Part shown: positions 38,675 through 51,305 of the stretch, in pieces
Position numbering within the stretch: the first letter of the stretch is position 1
How the letters are laid out: each line of letters begins with the position of its first letter
NCBI RefSeq assembly: GCF_949987515.2
Contig: NW_027192658.1
Coordinates: forward strand, 1,674,001-1,738,000
Reading direction: 5' to 3'
Length of the DNA stretch: 64,000 bases
DNA from: Delphinus delphis
Lineage: Eukaryota; Chordata; Mammalia; Artiodactyla; Delphinidae
Notes under the pieces: generated by a model
Told to the model about the DNA's origin: nothing
Database searches by the model: none
The model's input: the letters and a program-made list of their open reading frames with translations, nothing else
Position numbers and translations under genes: made by a program

Positions 38675-40252
38675 CGGGAGACGTGTTCAAATATGTCTCA
38701 GTTTTCCTCCCCTGGTACTCGGGTGCAACATTCCAGACGCTTTACTAACACTCTCCCCACTTGGAGAGTCAGCGCCTTTAAACTCCTGTTTGGCCCAGTT
38801 TGCAATTTCTGCGGAAGATGAACAGGAATAGCGAGAACCAATGAGAGGCTAGCTGGAGGTGTCTGGACGGGCAAATTTAACTCTCATTTCCCACCAGGAA
38901 GAGGAAATAACCAAAGGCTCAGCGTGCCGTACCGGAACCAGATTAGGGCCTGAAGCCATCCTGCGGTGTTGCGGCCAGGTCACAAGAAAGCGAGTTGAAG
39001 AAAGGAGCTCAGGGGCAGTGTAATTCACAAACCTGCAGAGTTATAAATGACAGCTATCGTCCAAAAATAGACTGAAGTAAGGCTGCCAAGAGGACGTGAA
39101 AGCGGGGCAGAATTGCAGGAAACCGATTTCAGGAGGTAGACTGGAATTGCATTGAAAGCATAGGAAAAGAGGCAGAACGTCCACAATGATGCACTTGGCC
39201 AAAAAGGGCGTATGCGTTTTTTCCTGAATATATTCAGGAAAAAACGCATACGCCCTTTTTGGCCAACCAAGCAAACTTGCAAAGGAAATCTGCACTACAA
39301 TGAAGTCTCACTTCCCCCTGGTCAAAAGGGCCATCTGAAAAAAGTGTAAAATCCATAAAGGCAACAGGCCATTGAGAACTGGGAGCCTTGTTATGCTGAG
39401 GGGAGGGATGTAAATTGCCAACAGACACTCGGGAGAAGTGTATGGTGTTTCCTGAAACATCTAAAGAACAAAGCAACAGAGCCTAGGGCACTTCCACTTA
39501 TGGTAATATAGCTTAGGGAAATTAAAATCAAAAAGACACAGCCACCCCAAAGTTTGGAACGGCTCTGTTTACAAGAACCCCGTTTACAGTACAAGTTCAA
39601 CATCGCAGAAAGTGAAAAATGGATAAAGAACTTGTGGTACTTACGTACAATGCAGTATCACTCAGCAATGAAATCTATGTCATCAGGCCCGTAGCAGCAC
39701 AATGAGTGGATTCACGTATGATGATTCTAACTGAAATAAGTCACACAGAAAAAGAAACATCATAAGATATCAGTAATACACGGAATGGAAACTTGGCTAC
39801 ACAGGAACTGAATTACAGAACAGAACAGGGTCTCAAATTTAGAAAACCAACTTATGCTTGCTTAAGGGGAAAGGTGAGTTGGGGTGCTGCATAAAACCAG
39901 AGATTGAAATGAGCACAGATAAAGTTCCTTAAGCCAAATATGGAATAGACAAGAGCTACTCCTTGCTCAACGAAATGGACTCAACACCGCATATTAAACG
40001 CCTAAGAATGTACCTGACTAGTAAGTATCTTAAAACCTATGGATTGCTATGTCTCCGAAAGAGAATCAAGCATGTGTACAGGGGCATAAACACAGCAGTG
40101 ATAGGATTGGAGAGGTTCGGTGAGCAAATGAAGACCCTTTGAAGTCATATTGTATGGTACCCATTCCACGGGTTTCACCTACCCAGGTTTAAGGTATTGT
40201 TCCTTCAGCTAAAACATGCATGTGGAACCTAGAGTATGATCAACCATGTGAT
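38675..40252 (+). repeat. Satellite unit 23 (1,578 bp)
   Basis: Head-C, mid-A, distal-C, HindIII-. Perfect palindrome at 39195-39266. Like unit 21 until about 39,990, then ATTAAACGCC (not ATTAAATGCC), AACACAGCAG and AAGGTATTGTTCC set it apart. Confidence 0.95.
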
Positions 40253-41831
40253 CGGGAGACGTGTTCAAATATGTCTCAGTTTTCGTACCCTGGTACTCGG
40301 GTGCAACATTCCAGACGCTTTACTAACACTCTCCCGACTTGGAGAGTCAGTCCCTTTAACCTCCTGTTTGGCCCAGTTTGCAATTTCTGTGGAAGATGAA
40401 CAGGAATAGCGAGAACCAATGAAAGACTAGCTGGAGGTGTCTGGATGGGCAAATTCAACTCTCATTTCCCACCAGGAAGAGGAATTAACCAAAGGCTCAG
40501 CATGCCAGGCCGGAACCAGATTAGGGCCTGAAGCCATCCTGCGGTGTTGCGGCCAGGTCACAAGAAAGCGAGTTGAAGAAAGGAGCTCAGGGGCACTGTA
40601 ATTCACAAACCTGCAGAGTTATAAATGACAGCTATCGTCCAAAAATAGACTGAAGTAAGGCTGCCAAGAGGACTTGAAAGCGGGGCAGAATTGCAGGAAA
40701 CCTATTTCAGGAGGTAGACTGGAATTGCATTGAAAACATAGGAAAAGAGGCAGAACGTCCACAATGATGCACTTGGCCAAAAAGGGCGTATGCGTTTTTT
40801 CCTGAATATATTCAGGAAAAAACGCATACGCCCTTTTTGGCCAACCAAGCAAGCTTGCAAAGGAAATCTGCACTACAATGAAGTCTCACTTACCCCCGGT
40901 CAAAAGGGCCATCTGAAAAAAGTGTAAAATCCAGAAAGGCAGGACAGGCCATGGAGAACTGGGAGCCTTGTTATGCTGATGGGCGGGATGTAAATTGCCA
41001 ACAGACACTGGGGAGAAGTGTATGGTGTTTCCTGAAACATCTAAAAAACAAAGCAACAGAGCCTAGGGCACTTCCACTTATGGTCCTATAGCTTAGGGAA
41101 ATTAAAATCAAAAAGACACAGCCACCCCAAATTTGGGACGCCTCCGTTTACAAGAACCTCGTTTACCGTACAAGTTCAATATCACAGAAAGTGAAAAATG
41201 GATAAAGAACTTGTGGTACTTACGTACAATGCAGTATCACTCAGCAATGAAATCTATGTCATCAGGCCCGTAGCAGCATAATGAGTGGATTCAGGTATGA
41301 TGATTCTAACTGAAATAAGTCACACAGAAAAAGAAACATCATAAGATATCAGTAATACACGGAATGTAAACTTGGCTACACAGGAACTGAATTACAGAAC
41401 AGAACAGGGTCTCAAATTTAGAAAACCAACTTATGCTTGCTTAAGGGGAAAGGTGAGTTGGGGTGCTGCATAAAACCAGAGATTGAAATGAGCACAGATA
41501 AAGTTCCTTAAGCCAAATATGGAATAGACAAGAGCTACTCCTTGCTCAACGAAATGGACTCAACACCGCATATTAAACGCCTAAGAATGTACCTGACTAG
41601 TAAGTATCTTAAAACCTATGGATTGCTATGTCTCCGAAAGAGAATCAAGCATGTGTACAGGGGCATAAACGCAGCAGTGATAGGATTGGAGATGTTCGGT
41701 GAGCAAATGAAGACCCTTTGAAGTCATATTGCATGGTACCCATTCCACGGGTTTCAACTACCCAGGTTTTAGGTATTCTTCCTTCAGCTAAAACATGCAT
41801 GTGGAACCCAGAGTATGATCAACCATGTGAT
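40253..41831 (+). repeat. Satellite unit 24 (1,579 bp), recombinant
   Basis: Head-G, mid-G, distal-C, HindIII+. Perfect palindrome at 40773-40844. The left part matches units 20 and 22 (GAAACCTATTTCAGG). From about 40,890-41,010 it switches to the unit 29 type (ACACTGGGGAG, CCAAATTTGGG with one base missing, CGCCTCCG). This is where the 3,157-bp dimer series ends. Confidence 0.95.
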
Positions 41832-43411
41832 CGGGAGACGTGTTCAAATATGTCTCAGTTTTCGTACCCTGGTACTCGGGTGCAACATTCCAGATGCTTT
41901 ACTAACACTCTCCCGACTTGGAGAGTCAGTCCCTTTAACCTCCTGTTTGGCCCAGTTTGCAGTTTCTGTGGAAGATGAACAGGAATAGCAAGAACCAATG
42001 AGAGACTAGCTGGAGGTGTCTGGATGGGCAAATTTAACTCTCATTTCCCACCAGGAAGAGGAATTCACCAAAGGCTCAGCGTGCCGTGCCAGAACCAGAT
42101 TAGGGCCTGAAGACATCCTGCGGTGTTGCGGCCAGGTCACAAGAAAGCGAGTTGAAGAAAGGAGCTCAGGGGCACTGTAATTCACAAACCTGCAGAGTTA
42201 TAAATGACAGCTATCGTCCAAAAATAGACTGAAGTAAGGCTGCCAAGAGGACTTGAAAGCGGGGCAGAATTGCAGGAAACCGATTTCAGGAGGTAGACTG
42301 GAATTGCATTGAAAGCATAGGAAAAGAGGCAGAACGTCCACAATGACGCACTTGGCCAAAAAGGGCGTATGCGTTTTTTCCTGAATATATTCAGGAAAAA
42401 ACGCATACGCCCTTTTTGGCCAACCAAGCAAGCTTGCAAAGGAAATCTGCACTACAATGAAGTCTCACTTCCCCCCGGTCAAAAGGGCCATCTGAAAAAA
42501 GTGTAAAATCCAGAAAGGCAGGACAGGCCATGGAGAACTGGGAGCCTTGTTATGCTGATGGGCGGGATGTAAATTGCCAACAACCACTCGGGAGAAGTGT
42601 ATGGTGTTTCCTGAAACATCTAAAAAACAAAGCAACAGAACCTAGGGCACTTCCACTTATGGTCCTATAGCTTAGGGAAATTAAAATCAAAAAGACACAG
42701 CCACCCCAAAGTTTGGAACGGCTCTGTTTACAAGAACCTCGTTTACAGTAAAAGTTCAACATCGCAGAAAGTGAAAAATGGATAAAGAAGTTGTGGTATT
42801 TACTTACAAAGCAATATCACTCAGCAATGAAATCTATGTCATCAGGCCCTTAGCATCACAATGAGTGGATTCAGGTACGATGATTCTAACTGAAATAAGT
42901 CACACAGAAAAAGAAACATCATAAGATATCACTAATACACGGAATGTAAACTTGGCTACACAGGAACTGCATTCCAAAACAGAACAGGGTCTCAAATTTA
43001 GAAAACCAACTTATGCTTGCTTCAGGGGAAAGGTGAGTTGGGTTGCTGCATAAAACCAGAGATTGAAATGAGCACAGATAAAGTTCCTTAAGCCAAATAT
43101 GGAATAGACAAGAGCTACTCCTTGCTCAACAAAATGGACTCAACACCCCATATTAAACGCCTAAGAATGTACCTGACTAGTAAGTATCTTAAAACCTATG
43201 GATTGCTATGTCTCCGAAAGAGAATCAAGCGTGTGTACAGGGGCATAAACGCAGCAGTGATAGGATTGGAGAGGTTCGGTGAGCAAATGAAGACCCTTTG
43301 AAGTCATATTGCATGGTACGCATTCCACGGGTCTCAACTCTCCAGGTTTAAGGTATTCTTCCTTCAGCTAAAACATGCATGTGGAACCCAGAGTATGATC
43401 AACGATGTGAA
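41832..43411 (+). repeat. Satellite unit 25 (1,580 bp)
   Basis: Head-G, mid-A, distal-T, HindIII+. Perfect palindrome at 42352-42423. Its right third carries CACTAATACACGG, CTGCATTCCAAAAC, GGTTGCTGC and TACGCATTCC, shared with units 31 and 33. Confidence 0.95.
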
Positions 43412-44990
43412 CGGGAGACGTGTTCAAATATGTCTCAGTTTTCCTCCCCTGGTACTCGGGTGCAACATTCCAGACGCTTTACTAACACTCTCCCGACTTG
43501 GAGAGTCAGTCCCTTTAACCTCCTGTTTGGCCCAGTTTGCAATTTCTGCGGAAGATGAACAGGAATAGCGAGAACCAATGAGAGACTAGCTGGAGATGTC
43601 TGAACGGGCAAAGTTAACTCTCATTTCCCACCAGGAAGAGGAATTAACCAAAGGCTCAGCATGCCGGGCCGGAACCAGATTAGGGCCTGAAGCCATCCTG
43701 CGGTGTTGCTGCCAGGTCACAAGAAAGCGAGTTGAAGAAAGGAGCTCAGGGACACTGTAATTCACAAACCTGCAGAGTTATAAATGACAGCTATCGTCCA
43801 AAAATAGACTGAAGTAAGGCTGCCAAGAGGACGTGAAAGCGGGGCAGAATTGCAGGAAACCGATTTCAGGAGGTAGACTGGAATTGCATTGAAAGCATAG
43901 GAAAAGAGGCAGAACGTCCACAATGATGCACTTGGCCAAAAAGGGCGTATGCGTTTTTTCCTGAATATATTCAGGAAAAAACGCATACGCCCTTTTTGGC
44001 CAACCAAGCAAGCTTGCAAAGGAAATCTGCACTACAATGAAGTCTCACTTCCCCCCGGTCAAAAGGGCCATCTGAAAAAAGTGTAAAATCCAGAAAGGCA
44101 GGACAGGCCATGGAGAACTGGGAGCCTTGTTATGCTGATGGGCGGGATGTAAATTGCCAACAGACACTCGGGAGAAGTGTATGGTGTTTCCTGAAACATC
44201 TAAAAAACAAAGCAACAGAGCCTAGGGCACTTCCACTTATGGTCCTATAGCTTAGGGAAATTAAAATCAAAAAGACACAGCCACCCCAAAGTTTGGAACG
44301 GCTCTGTTTACAAGAACCCCGTTTACAGTACAAGTTCAACATCGCAGAAAGTGAAAAATGGATAAAGAACTTGTGGTACTTACGTACAATGCAGTATCAC
44401 TCAGCAATGAAATCTATGTCATCAGGCCCGTAGCAGCATAATGAGTGGATTCAGGTATGATGATTCTAACTGAAATAAGTCACACAGAAAAAGAAACATC
44501 ATAAGATATCACTAATACACGGAATGTAAACTTGGCTACACAGGAACTGCATTCCAAAACAGAACAGGGTCTCAAATTTAGAAAACCAACTTATGCTTGC
44601 TTAAGGGGAAAGGTGAGTTGGGGTGCTGCATAAAACCAGAGATTGAAATGAGCACAGATAAAGTTCCTTAAGCCAAATATGGAATAGACAAGAGCTACTC
44701 CTTGCTCAACGAAATGGACTCAACACCGCATATTAAACGCCTAAGAATGTACCTGACTAGTAAGTATCGTAAAACCGATGGATTGCTATGTCTCCGAAAG
44801 AGAATCAAGCATGTGTACAGGGGCATAAACGCAGCAGTGATAGGATTGGAGAGGTTCGGTGAGCAAATGAAGACCCTTTGAAGTCATATTGCTGGTACCC
44901 ATTCCACGGGTTTCAACTACCCAGGTTTTAGGTATACTTCCTTCAGCTAAAATATGCATGTGGAACCTAGAGTATGATCAACCATGTGAT
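43412..44990 (+). repeat. Satellite unit 26 (1,579 bp)
   Basis: Head-C, mid-A, distal-C, HindIII+. Perfect palindrome at 43932-44003. GGAGATGTCTGAACGG and CAGGGACACTG match unit 34 eight units away. One base is missing in ATTGCTGGTACCC, only here. Confidence 0.95.
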
Positions 44991-46569
44991 CGGGAGACGT
45001 GTTCAAATATGTCTCAGTTTTCGTACCCTGGTACTCGGGTGCAACATTCCAGACGCTTTACTAACACTCTCCCCACTTGGAGAGTCAGCGCCTTTAAACT
45101 CCTGTTTGACCCAGTTTGCAATTTCTGCGGAAGATGAACAGGAATAGCGAGAACCAATGAGAGGCTAGCTGGAGGTGTCTGGACGGGCAAATTTAACTCT
45201 CATTTGCCACCAGGAAGAGGAAATAACCAAAGGCTCAGCGTGCCGTACCGGAACCAGATTAGGGCCTGAAGACATCCTGCGGTGTTGCGGCCAGCTCAAA
45301 AGAAAGCGAGTTGAAGAAAGGAGCTCAGGGGCACTGTAATTCACAAACCTGCAAAGTTATAAATGACAGCTATCGTCCAAAAATATACTGAAGTAAGGCT
45401 GCCAAGAGGACTTGAAAGCGGGGCAGAATTGCAGGAAACCGATTTCAGGAGGTAGACTGGAATTGCATTGAAAACATAGGAAAAGAGGCAGGACGTCCAC
45501 AATGATGCACTTGGCCAAAAAGTGCGTATGCGTTTTTTCCTGAATATATTCAGGAAAAAACGCATACGCCCTTTTTGGCCAACCAAGCAAGCTTGCAAAG
45601 GAAATCTGCACTACAATGAAGTCTCACTTCCCCCCGGTCAAAAGGGCCATCTGAAAAAAGTGTAAAATCCAGAAAGGCAGGACAGGCCATGGAGAACTGG
45701 GAGCCTTGTGATGCTGATGGGCGGGATGTAAATTGCCAACAGACACTCGGGAGAAGTGTATGGTGTTTCCTGAAACATCTAAAAAACAAAGCAACAGAGC
45801 CTAGGGCACTGCCACTTATGGTCCTATAGCTTAGGGAAATTAAAATCAAAAAGACACAGCCACCCCAAAGTTTGGGACGCCTCTGTTTACAAGAACCTCA
45901 TTTACAGTACAAGTTCAACATCGCAGAAATTGAAAAATGGATAAAGAAGTTGTGGTATTTACTTACAAAGCAATATCACTCAGCAATGAAATCTATGTCA
46001 TCAGGCCCTTAGCATCACAATGAGTGGATTCAGGTATGATGATTCTAACTGAAATAAGTCACACAGAAAAAGAAACATCATAAGATATCATTAATACACG
46101 GAATGGAAACTTGGCTACACAGGAACTGAATTACAGAACAGAACAGGGTCTCAAATTTAGAAAACCAACTTATGCTTGCTTAAGGGGAAAGGTGAGTTGG
46201 GGTGCTGCATAAAACCAGAGATTGAAATGAGCACAGATAAAGTTCCTTAAGTCAAATATGGCATAGACAAGAGCTACTCCTTGCTCAAGGAAATGGACTC
46301 AACACCGCATATTAAACTCCTAAGAATGTACCTGACTAGTAAGTATCTTAAAACCTATGGATTGCTATGTCTCCGAAAGAGAATCAAGCATGTGTACAGG
46401 GGCATAAACGCAGCAGTGATAGGATTGGAGAGGTTCGGTGAGCAAATGAAGACCCTTTGAAGTCATATTGCATGGTACCCATTACACGGGTCTCAACTCT
46501 CCAGGTTTAAGGTATTCTTCCTTCAGCTAAAACATGCATGTGGAACCCAAGTATGATCAACCATGTGAA
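44991..46569 (+). repeat. Satellite unit 27 (1,579 bp)
   Basis: Head-G, mid-G, distal-T, HindIII+. The palindrome at 45511-45582 has one mismatch (AAGTGCGTATG). CTGCAAAG replaces the usual PstI site CTGCAG near 45,351. Counterpart of unit 35. Confidence 0.95.
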
Positions 46570-48147
46570 CGGCAGACGTGTTCAAATATGTCTCAGTTTT
46601 CCTCCCCTGGTACTCGGGTGCAACATTCCAGACGCTTTACTAACACTCTCCCGACTTGGAGAGTCAGCGCCTTTAACCTCCTGTTTGGCCCAGTTTGCAA
46701 TTTCTGCGGAAGATGAACAGGAATAGCGAGAACCAATGAGCGGCTAGCTGGAGGTGTCTGGACGGGCAAATTTAACTCTCATTTCCCACGAGGAAGAGGA
46801 AATAACCAAAGGCTCAGCGTGCCGTACCGGAACCAGATTAGGGCCTGAAGCCATCCTGCGATGTTGCGGCCAGGTCACAAGAAAGCGAGTTGAAGAAAGG
46901 AGCTCAGGGGCACTGTAATTCACAAACCTGCAGAGTTATAAATGACAGCTATCGTCCAAAAATAGACTGAAGTAAGGCTGCCAAGAGGACGTGAAAGCGG
47001 GGCAGAATTGCAGGAAACTGATTTCAGGAGGTAGACTGGAATTGCATTGAAAGCATAGGAAAAGAGGCAGAACGTCCACAATGATGCACTTGGCCAAAAA
47101 GGGCGTATGCGTTTTTTCCTGAATATATTCAGGAAAAAACGCATACGCCCTTTTTGGCCAACCAAGCAAGCTTGCAAAGGAAATCTGCACTACAATGAAG
47201 TCTCACTTACCCCCGGTCAAAAGGGCCATCTGAAAAAAGTGTAAAATCCATAAAGGCAACAGGCCATTGAGAACTGGGAGCCTTGTTATGCTGAGGGGCG
47301 GGATGTAAATTGCCAACAGACACTCGGGAGAAGTGTATGGTGTTTCCTGAAACATCTAAAGAACAAAGCAACAGAGCCTAGGGCACTTCCACTTATGGTA
47401 ATATAGCTTAGGGAAATTAAAATCAAAAAGACACAGCCACCCCAAAGTTTGGAACGGCTCTGTTTACAAGAACCCCGTTTACAGTACAAGTTCAACATCG
47501 CAGAAAGTGAAAAATGGATAAAGAACTTGTGGTACTTACGTACAATGCAGTATCACTCAGCAATGAAATCTATGTCATCAGGCCCGTAGCAGCACAATGA
47601 GTGGATTCACGTATGATGATTCTAACTGAAATAAGTCACACAGAAAAAGAAACATCATAAGATATCAGTAATACACGGAATGGAAACTTGGCTACACAGG
47701 AACTGAATTACAGAACAGAACAGGGTCTCAAATTTAGAAAACCAACTTATGCTTGCTTAAGGGGAAAGGTGAGTTGGGGTGCTGCATAAAACCAGAGATT
47801 GAAATGAGCACAGATAAAGTTCCTTAAGCCAAATATGGAATAGACAAGAGCTACTCCTTGCTCAACGAAATGGACTCAACACCGCATATTAAACGCCTAA
47901 GAATGTACCTGACTAGTAAGTATCTTAAAACCTATGGATTGATATGTCTCCGAAAGAGAATCAAGCATGTGTACAGGGGCATAAACGCAGCAGTGATAGG
48001 ATTGGAGAGGTTCGGTGAGCAAATGAAGACCCTTTGAAGTCATATTGCATGGTACCCATTCCACGGGTCTCAACTCTCCAGGTTTAAGGTATTCTTCCTG
48101 CAGCTAAAACATGCATGTGTAACCCAGAGTATGATCAACCATGTGAT
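46570..48147 (+). repeat. Satellite unit 28 (1,578 bp)
   Basis: Head-C, mid-A, distal-C, HindIII+. Perfect palindrome at 47090-47161. Has the 2-base deletion AAGGCAACAGGCC and GGTAATATAGC of the unit 19 family. The unit starts CGGCAGAC. Confidence 0.95.
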
Positions 48148-49725
48148 CGGGAGACGTGTTCAAATATGTCTCAGTTTTCGTACCCTGGTACTCGGGTGCA
48201 ACATTCCAGACGCTTTACTAACACTCTCCCGACTTGGAGAGTCAGTCCCTTTAACCTCCTGTTTGGCCCAGTTTGCAATTTCTGTGGAAGATGAACAGGA
48301 ATAGCGAGAACCAATGAAAGACTAGCTGGAGGTGTCTGGATGGGCAAATTTAACTCTCATTTCCCACCAGGAAGAGGAATTAACCAAAGGCTCAGCGTGC
48401 CGTGCCAGAACCAGATTAGGGCCGAAAGACATCCTGCGGTGTTGCGGCCAGGTCACAAGAAAGCGAGTTGAAGAAAGGAGCTCAGGGGCACTGTAATTCA
48501 CAAACCTGCAGAGTTATAAATGACAGCTATCGTCCAAAAATAGACTGAAGTAAGGCTGCCAAGAGGACTTGAAAGCGGGGCAGAATTGCAGGAAACCTAT
48601 TTCAGGAGGTAGACTGGAATTGCATTGAAAACATAGGAAAAGAGGCAGAACGTCCACAATGATGCACTTGGCCAAAAAGGGCGTATGCGTTTTTTCCTGA
48701 ATATATTCAGGAAAAAACGCATACGCCCTTTTTGGCCAACCAAGCAAGCTTGCAAAGGAAATCTGCACTACAATGAAGTCTCACTTCCCCCCGGTCAAAA
48801 GGGCCATCTGAAAAAAGTGTAAAATCCAGAAAGGCAGGACAGGCCATGGAGAACTGGGAGCCTTGTGATGCTGATGGGCGGGATGTAAATTGCCAACAGA
48901 CACTGGGGAGAAGTGTATGGTGTTTCCTGAAACATCTAAAAAACAAAGCAACAGAGCCTAGGGCACTTCCACTTATGGTCCTATAGCTTAGGGAAATTAA
49001 AATCAAAAAGACACAGCCACCCCAAATTTGGGACGCCTCCGTTTACAAGAACCTCGTTTACCGTACAAGTTCAATATCACAGAAAGTGAAAAATGGATAA
49101 AGAACTTGTGGTACTTACGTACAATGCAGTATCACTCAGCAATGAAATCTATGTCATCAGGCCCGTAGCAGCATAATGAGTGGATTCAGGTACGATGATT
49201 CTAACTGAAATAAGTCACACAGAAAAAGAAACATCATAAGATATCACTAATACACGGAATGTAAACTTGGCTACACAGGAACTGCATTCCAAAACAGAAC
49301 AGGGTCTCAAATTTAGAAAACCAACTTATGCTTGCTTAAGGGGAAAGGTGAGTTGGGGTGCTGCATAAAACCAGAGATTGAAATGAGCACAGATAAAGTT
49401 CCTTAAGCCAAATATGGAATAGACAAGAGCTACTCCTTGCTCAATGAAATGGACTCAACACCGCATATTAAACGCCTAAGAATGTACCTGACTAGTAAGT
49501 ATCTTAAAACCTATGGATTGATATGTCTCCGAAAGAGAATCAAGCATGTGTACAGGGGCATAAACGCAGCAGTGATAGGATTGGAGAGGTTCGTGAGCAA
49601 ATGAAGACCCTTTGAAGTCATATTGCATGGTACCCATTCCACGGGTTTCAACTACCCAGGTTTAAGGTATTCTTCCTTCAGCTAAAACATGCATGTGGAA
49701 CCCAGAGTATGATCAACCATGTGAA
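48148..49725 (+). repeat. Satellite unit 29 (1,578 bp)
   Basis: Head-G, mid-G, distal-C, HindIII+. Perfect palindrome at 48668-48739. Bases are missing in CCAAATTTGGG and GTTCGTGAG. The middle closely follows unit 24, five units upstream. Confidence 0.95.
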
Positions 49726-51305
49726 CGGGAGACGTGTTCAAATATGTCTCAGTTTTCCTCCCCTGGTACTCGGGTGCAACATTCCAGACGCTTTACTAAC
49801 ACTCTCCCCACTTGGAGAGTCAGCGCCTTTAACCTCCTGTTTGGCACAGTTTGCAATTTCTGCGGAAGATGAACAGGAATAGCGAGAACCAATGAGAGGC
49901 TAGCTGGAGGTGTCTGGACGGGCAAATTTAACTCTCATTTCCCACCAGGAAGAGGAAATAACCAAAGGCTCAGCGTGCCGTGCCTGAACCAGATTAGGGC
50001 CTGAAGCCATCCTGCGGTTTTGCGGCCAGCTCACAAGAAAGCGAGTTGAAGAAAGGAGCTCAGGGGCAGTGTAATTCACAAACCTGCAGAGTTATAAATG
50101 ACAGCTATCGTCCAAAAATAGACTGAAGTAAGGCTGCCAAGAGGACTTGAAAGCGGGGCAGAATTGCAGGAAACCGATTTCAGGAGGTAGACTGGAATTG
50201 CATTGAAAGCATAGGAAAAGAGGCAGAACGTCCACAATGATGCACTTGGCCAAAAAGGGCGTATGCGTTTTTTCCTGAATATATTCAGGAAAAAACGCAT
50301 ACGCCCTTTTTGGCCAACCAAGCAAGCTTGCAAAGGAAATCTGCACTACAATGAAGTCTCACTTCCCCCCGGTCAAAAGGGCCATCTGAAAAAAGTGTAA
50401 AATCCAGAAAGGCAGGACAGGCCATGGAGAACTGGGAGCCTTGTTATGCTGATGGGCGGGATGTAAATTACCAACAGACACTCAGGAGAAGTGTATGGTG
50501 TTTCCTGAAACATCTAAAAAACAAAACAACAGAGCCTAGGGCACTTCCACTTATGGTCCTATAGCTTAGGGAAATTAAAATCAAAAAGACACAGCCACCC
50601 CAAAGTTTGGGACGCCTCTGTTTACAAGAACCTCGTTTACAGTACAAGTTCAACATCGCAGAAAGTGAAAAATGGATAAAGAAGTTGTGGTATTTACTTA
50701 CAAAGCAATATCACTCAGCAATGAAATCTATGTCATCAGGCCCTTAGCAGCACAATGAGTGGATTCAGGTATGATGATTCTAACTGAAATAAGTCACACA
50801 GAAAAAGAAACATCATAAGATATCAGTAATACACGGAATGTAAACTTGGCTACACAGGAACTGAATTACACAACAGAACAGGGTCTCAAATTGAGAAAAC
50901 CAACTTATGCTTGCTTAAGGGGAAAGGTGAGTTGGGGTGCTGCATAAAACCAGAGATTGAAATGAGCACAGATAAAGTTCCTTAAGCCAAATATGGAATA
51001 GACAAGAGCTACTCCTTGCTCAACAAAATGGACTCAACACCGCATATTAAACGCCTAAGAATGTACCTGACTAGTAAGTATCTTAAAACCTATGGATTGC
51101 TATGTCTCCGAAAGAGAATCAAGCATGTGTACAGGGGCATAAACGCAGCAGTGATAGGATTGGAGATGTTCGGTGAGCAAATGAAGACCCTTTGAAGTCA
51201 TATTGCATGGTACCCATTCCACGGGTTTCAACTACCCAGGTTTAAGGTATTCTTCCTTCAGCTAAAACATGCATGTGGAACCTACAGTATGATCAACCAT
51301 GTGAT
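49726..51305 (+). repeat. Satellite unit 30 (1,580 bp), first member of the 3,160-bp dimer
   Basis: Head-C, mid-G, distal-T, HindIII+. Perfect palindrome at 50246-50317. GTGCCTGAACC and GCGGTTTTGCGG recur in unit 32. Confidence 0.95.

Larger units (their letters stand above)
31500..40980 (+). repeat. Higher-order repeat: 3,157-bp dimer, three tandem copies
   Basis: Units alternate between two types: units 19, 21 and 23 (1,578 bp) and units 20, 22 and the left part of 24 (1,579 bp). Same-type units differ at only a few bases, while adjacent units differ at many. The first copy, starting in the right part of unit 18, is the most diverged. Limits are approximate. Confidence 0.88.
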
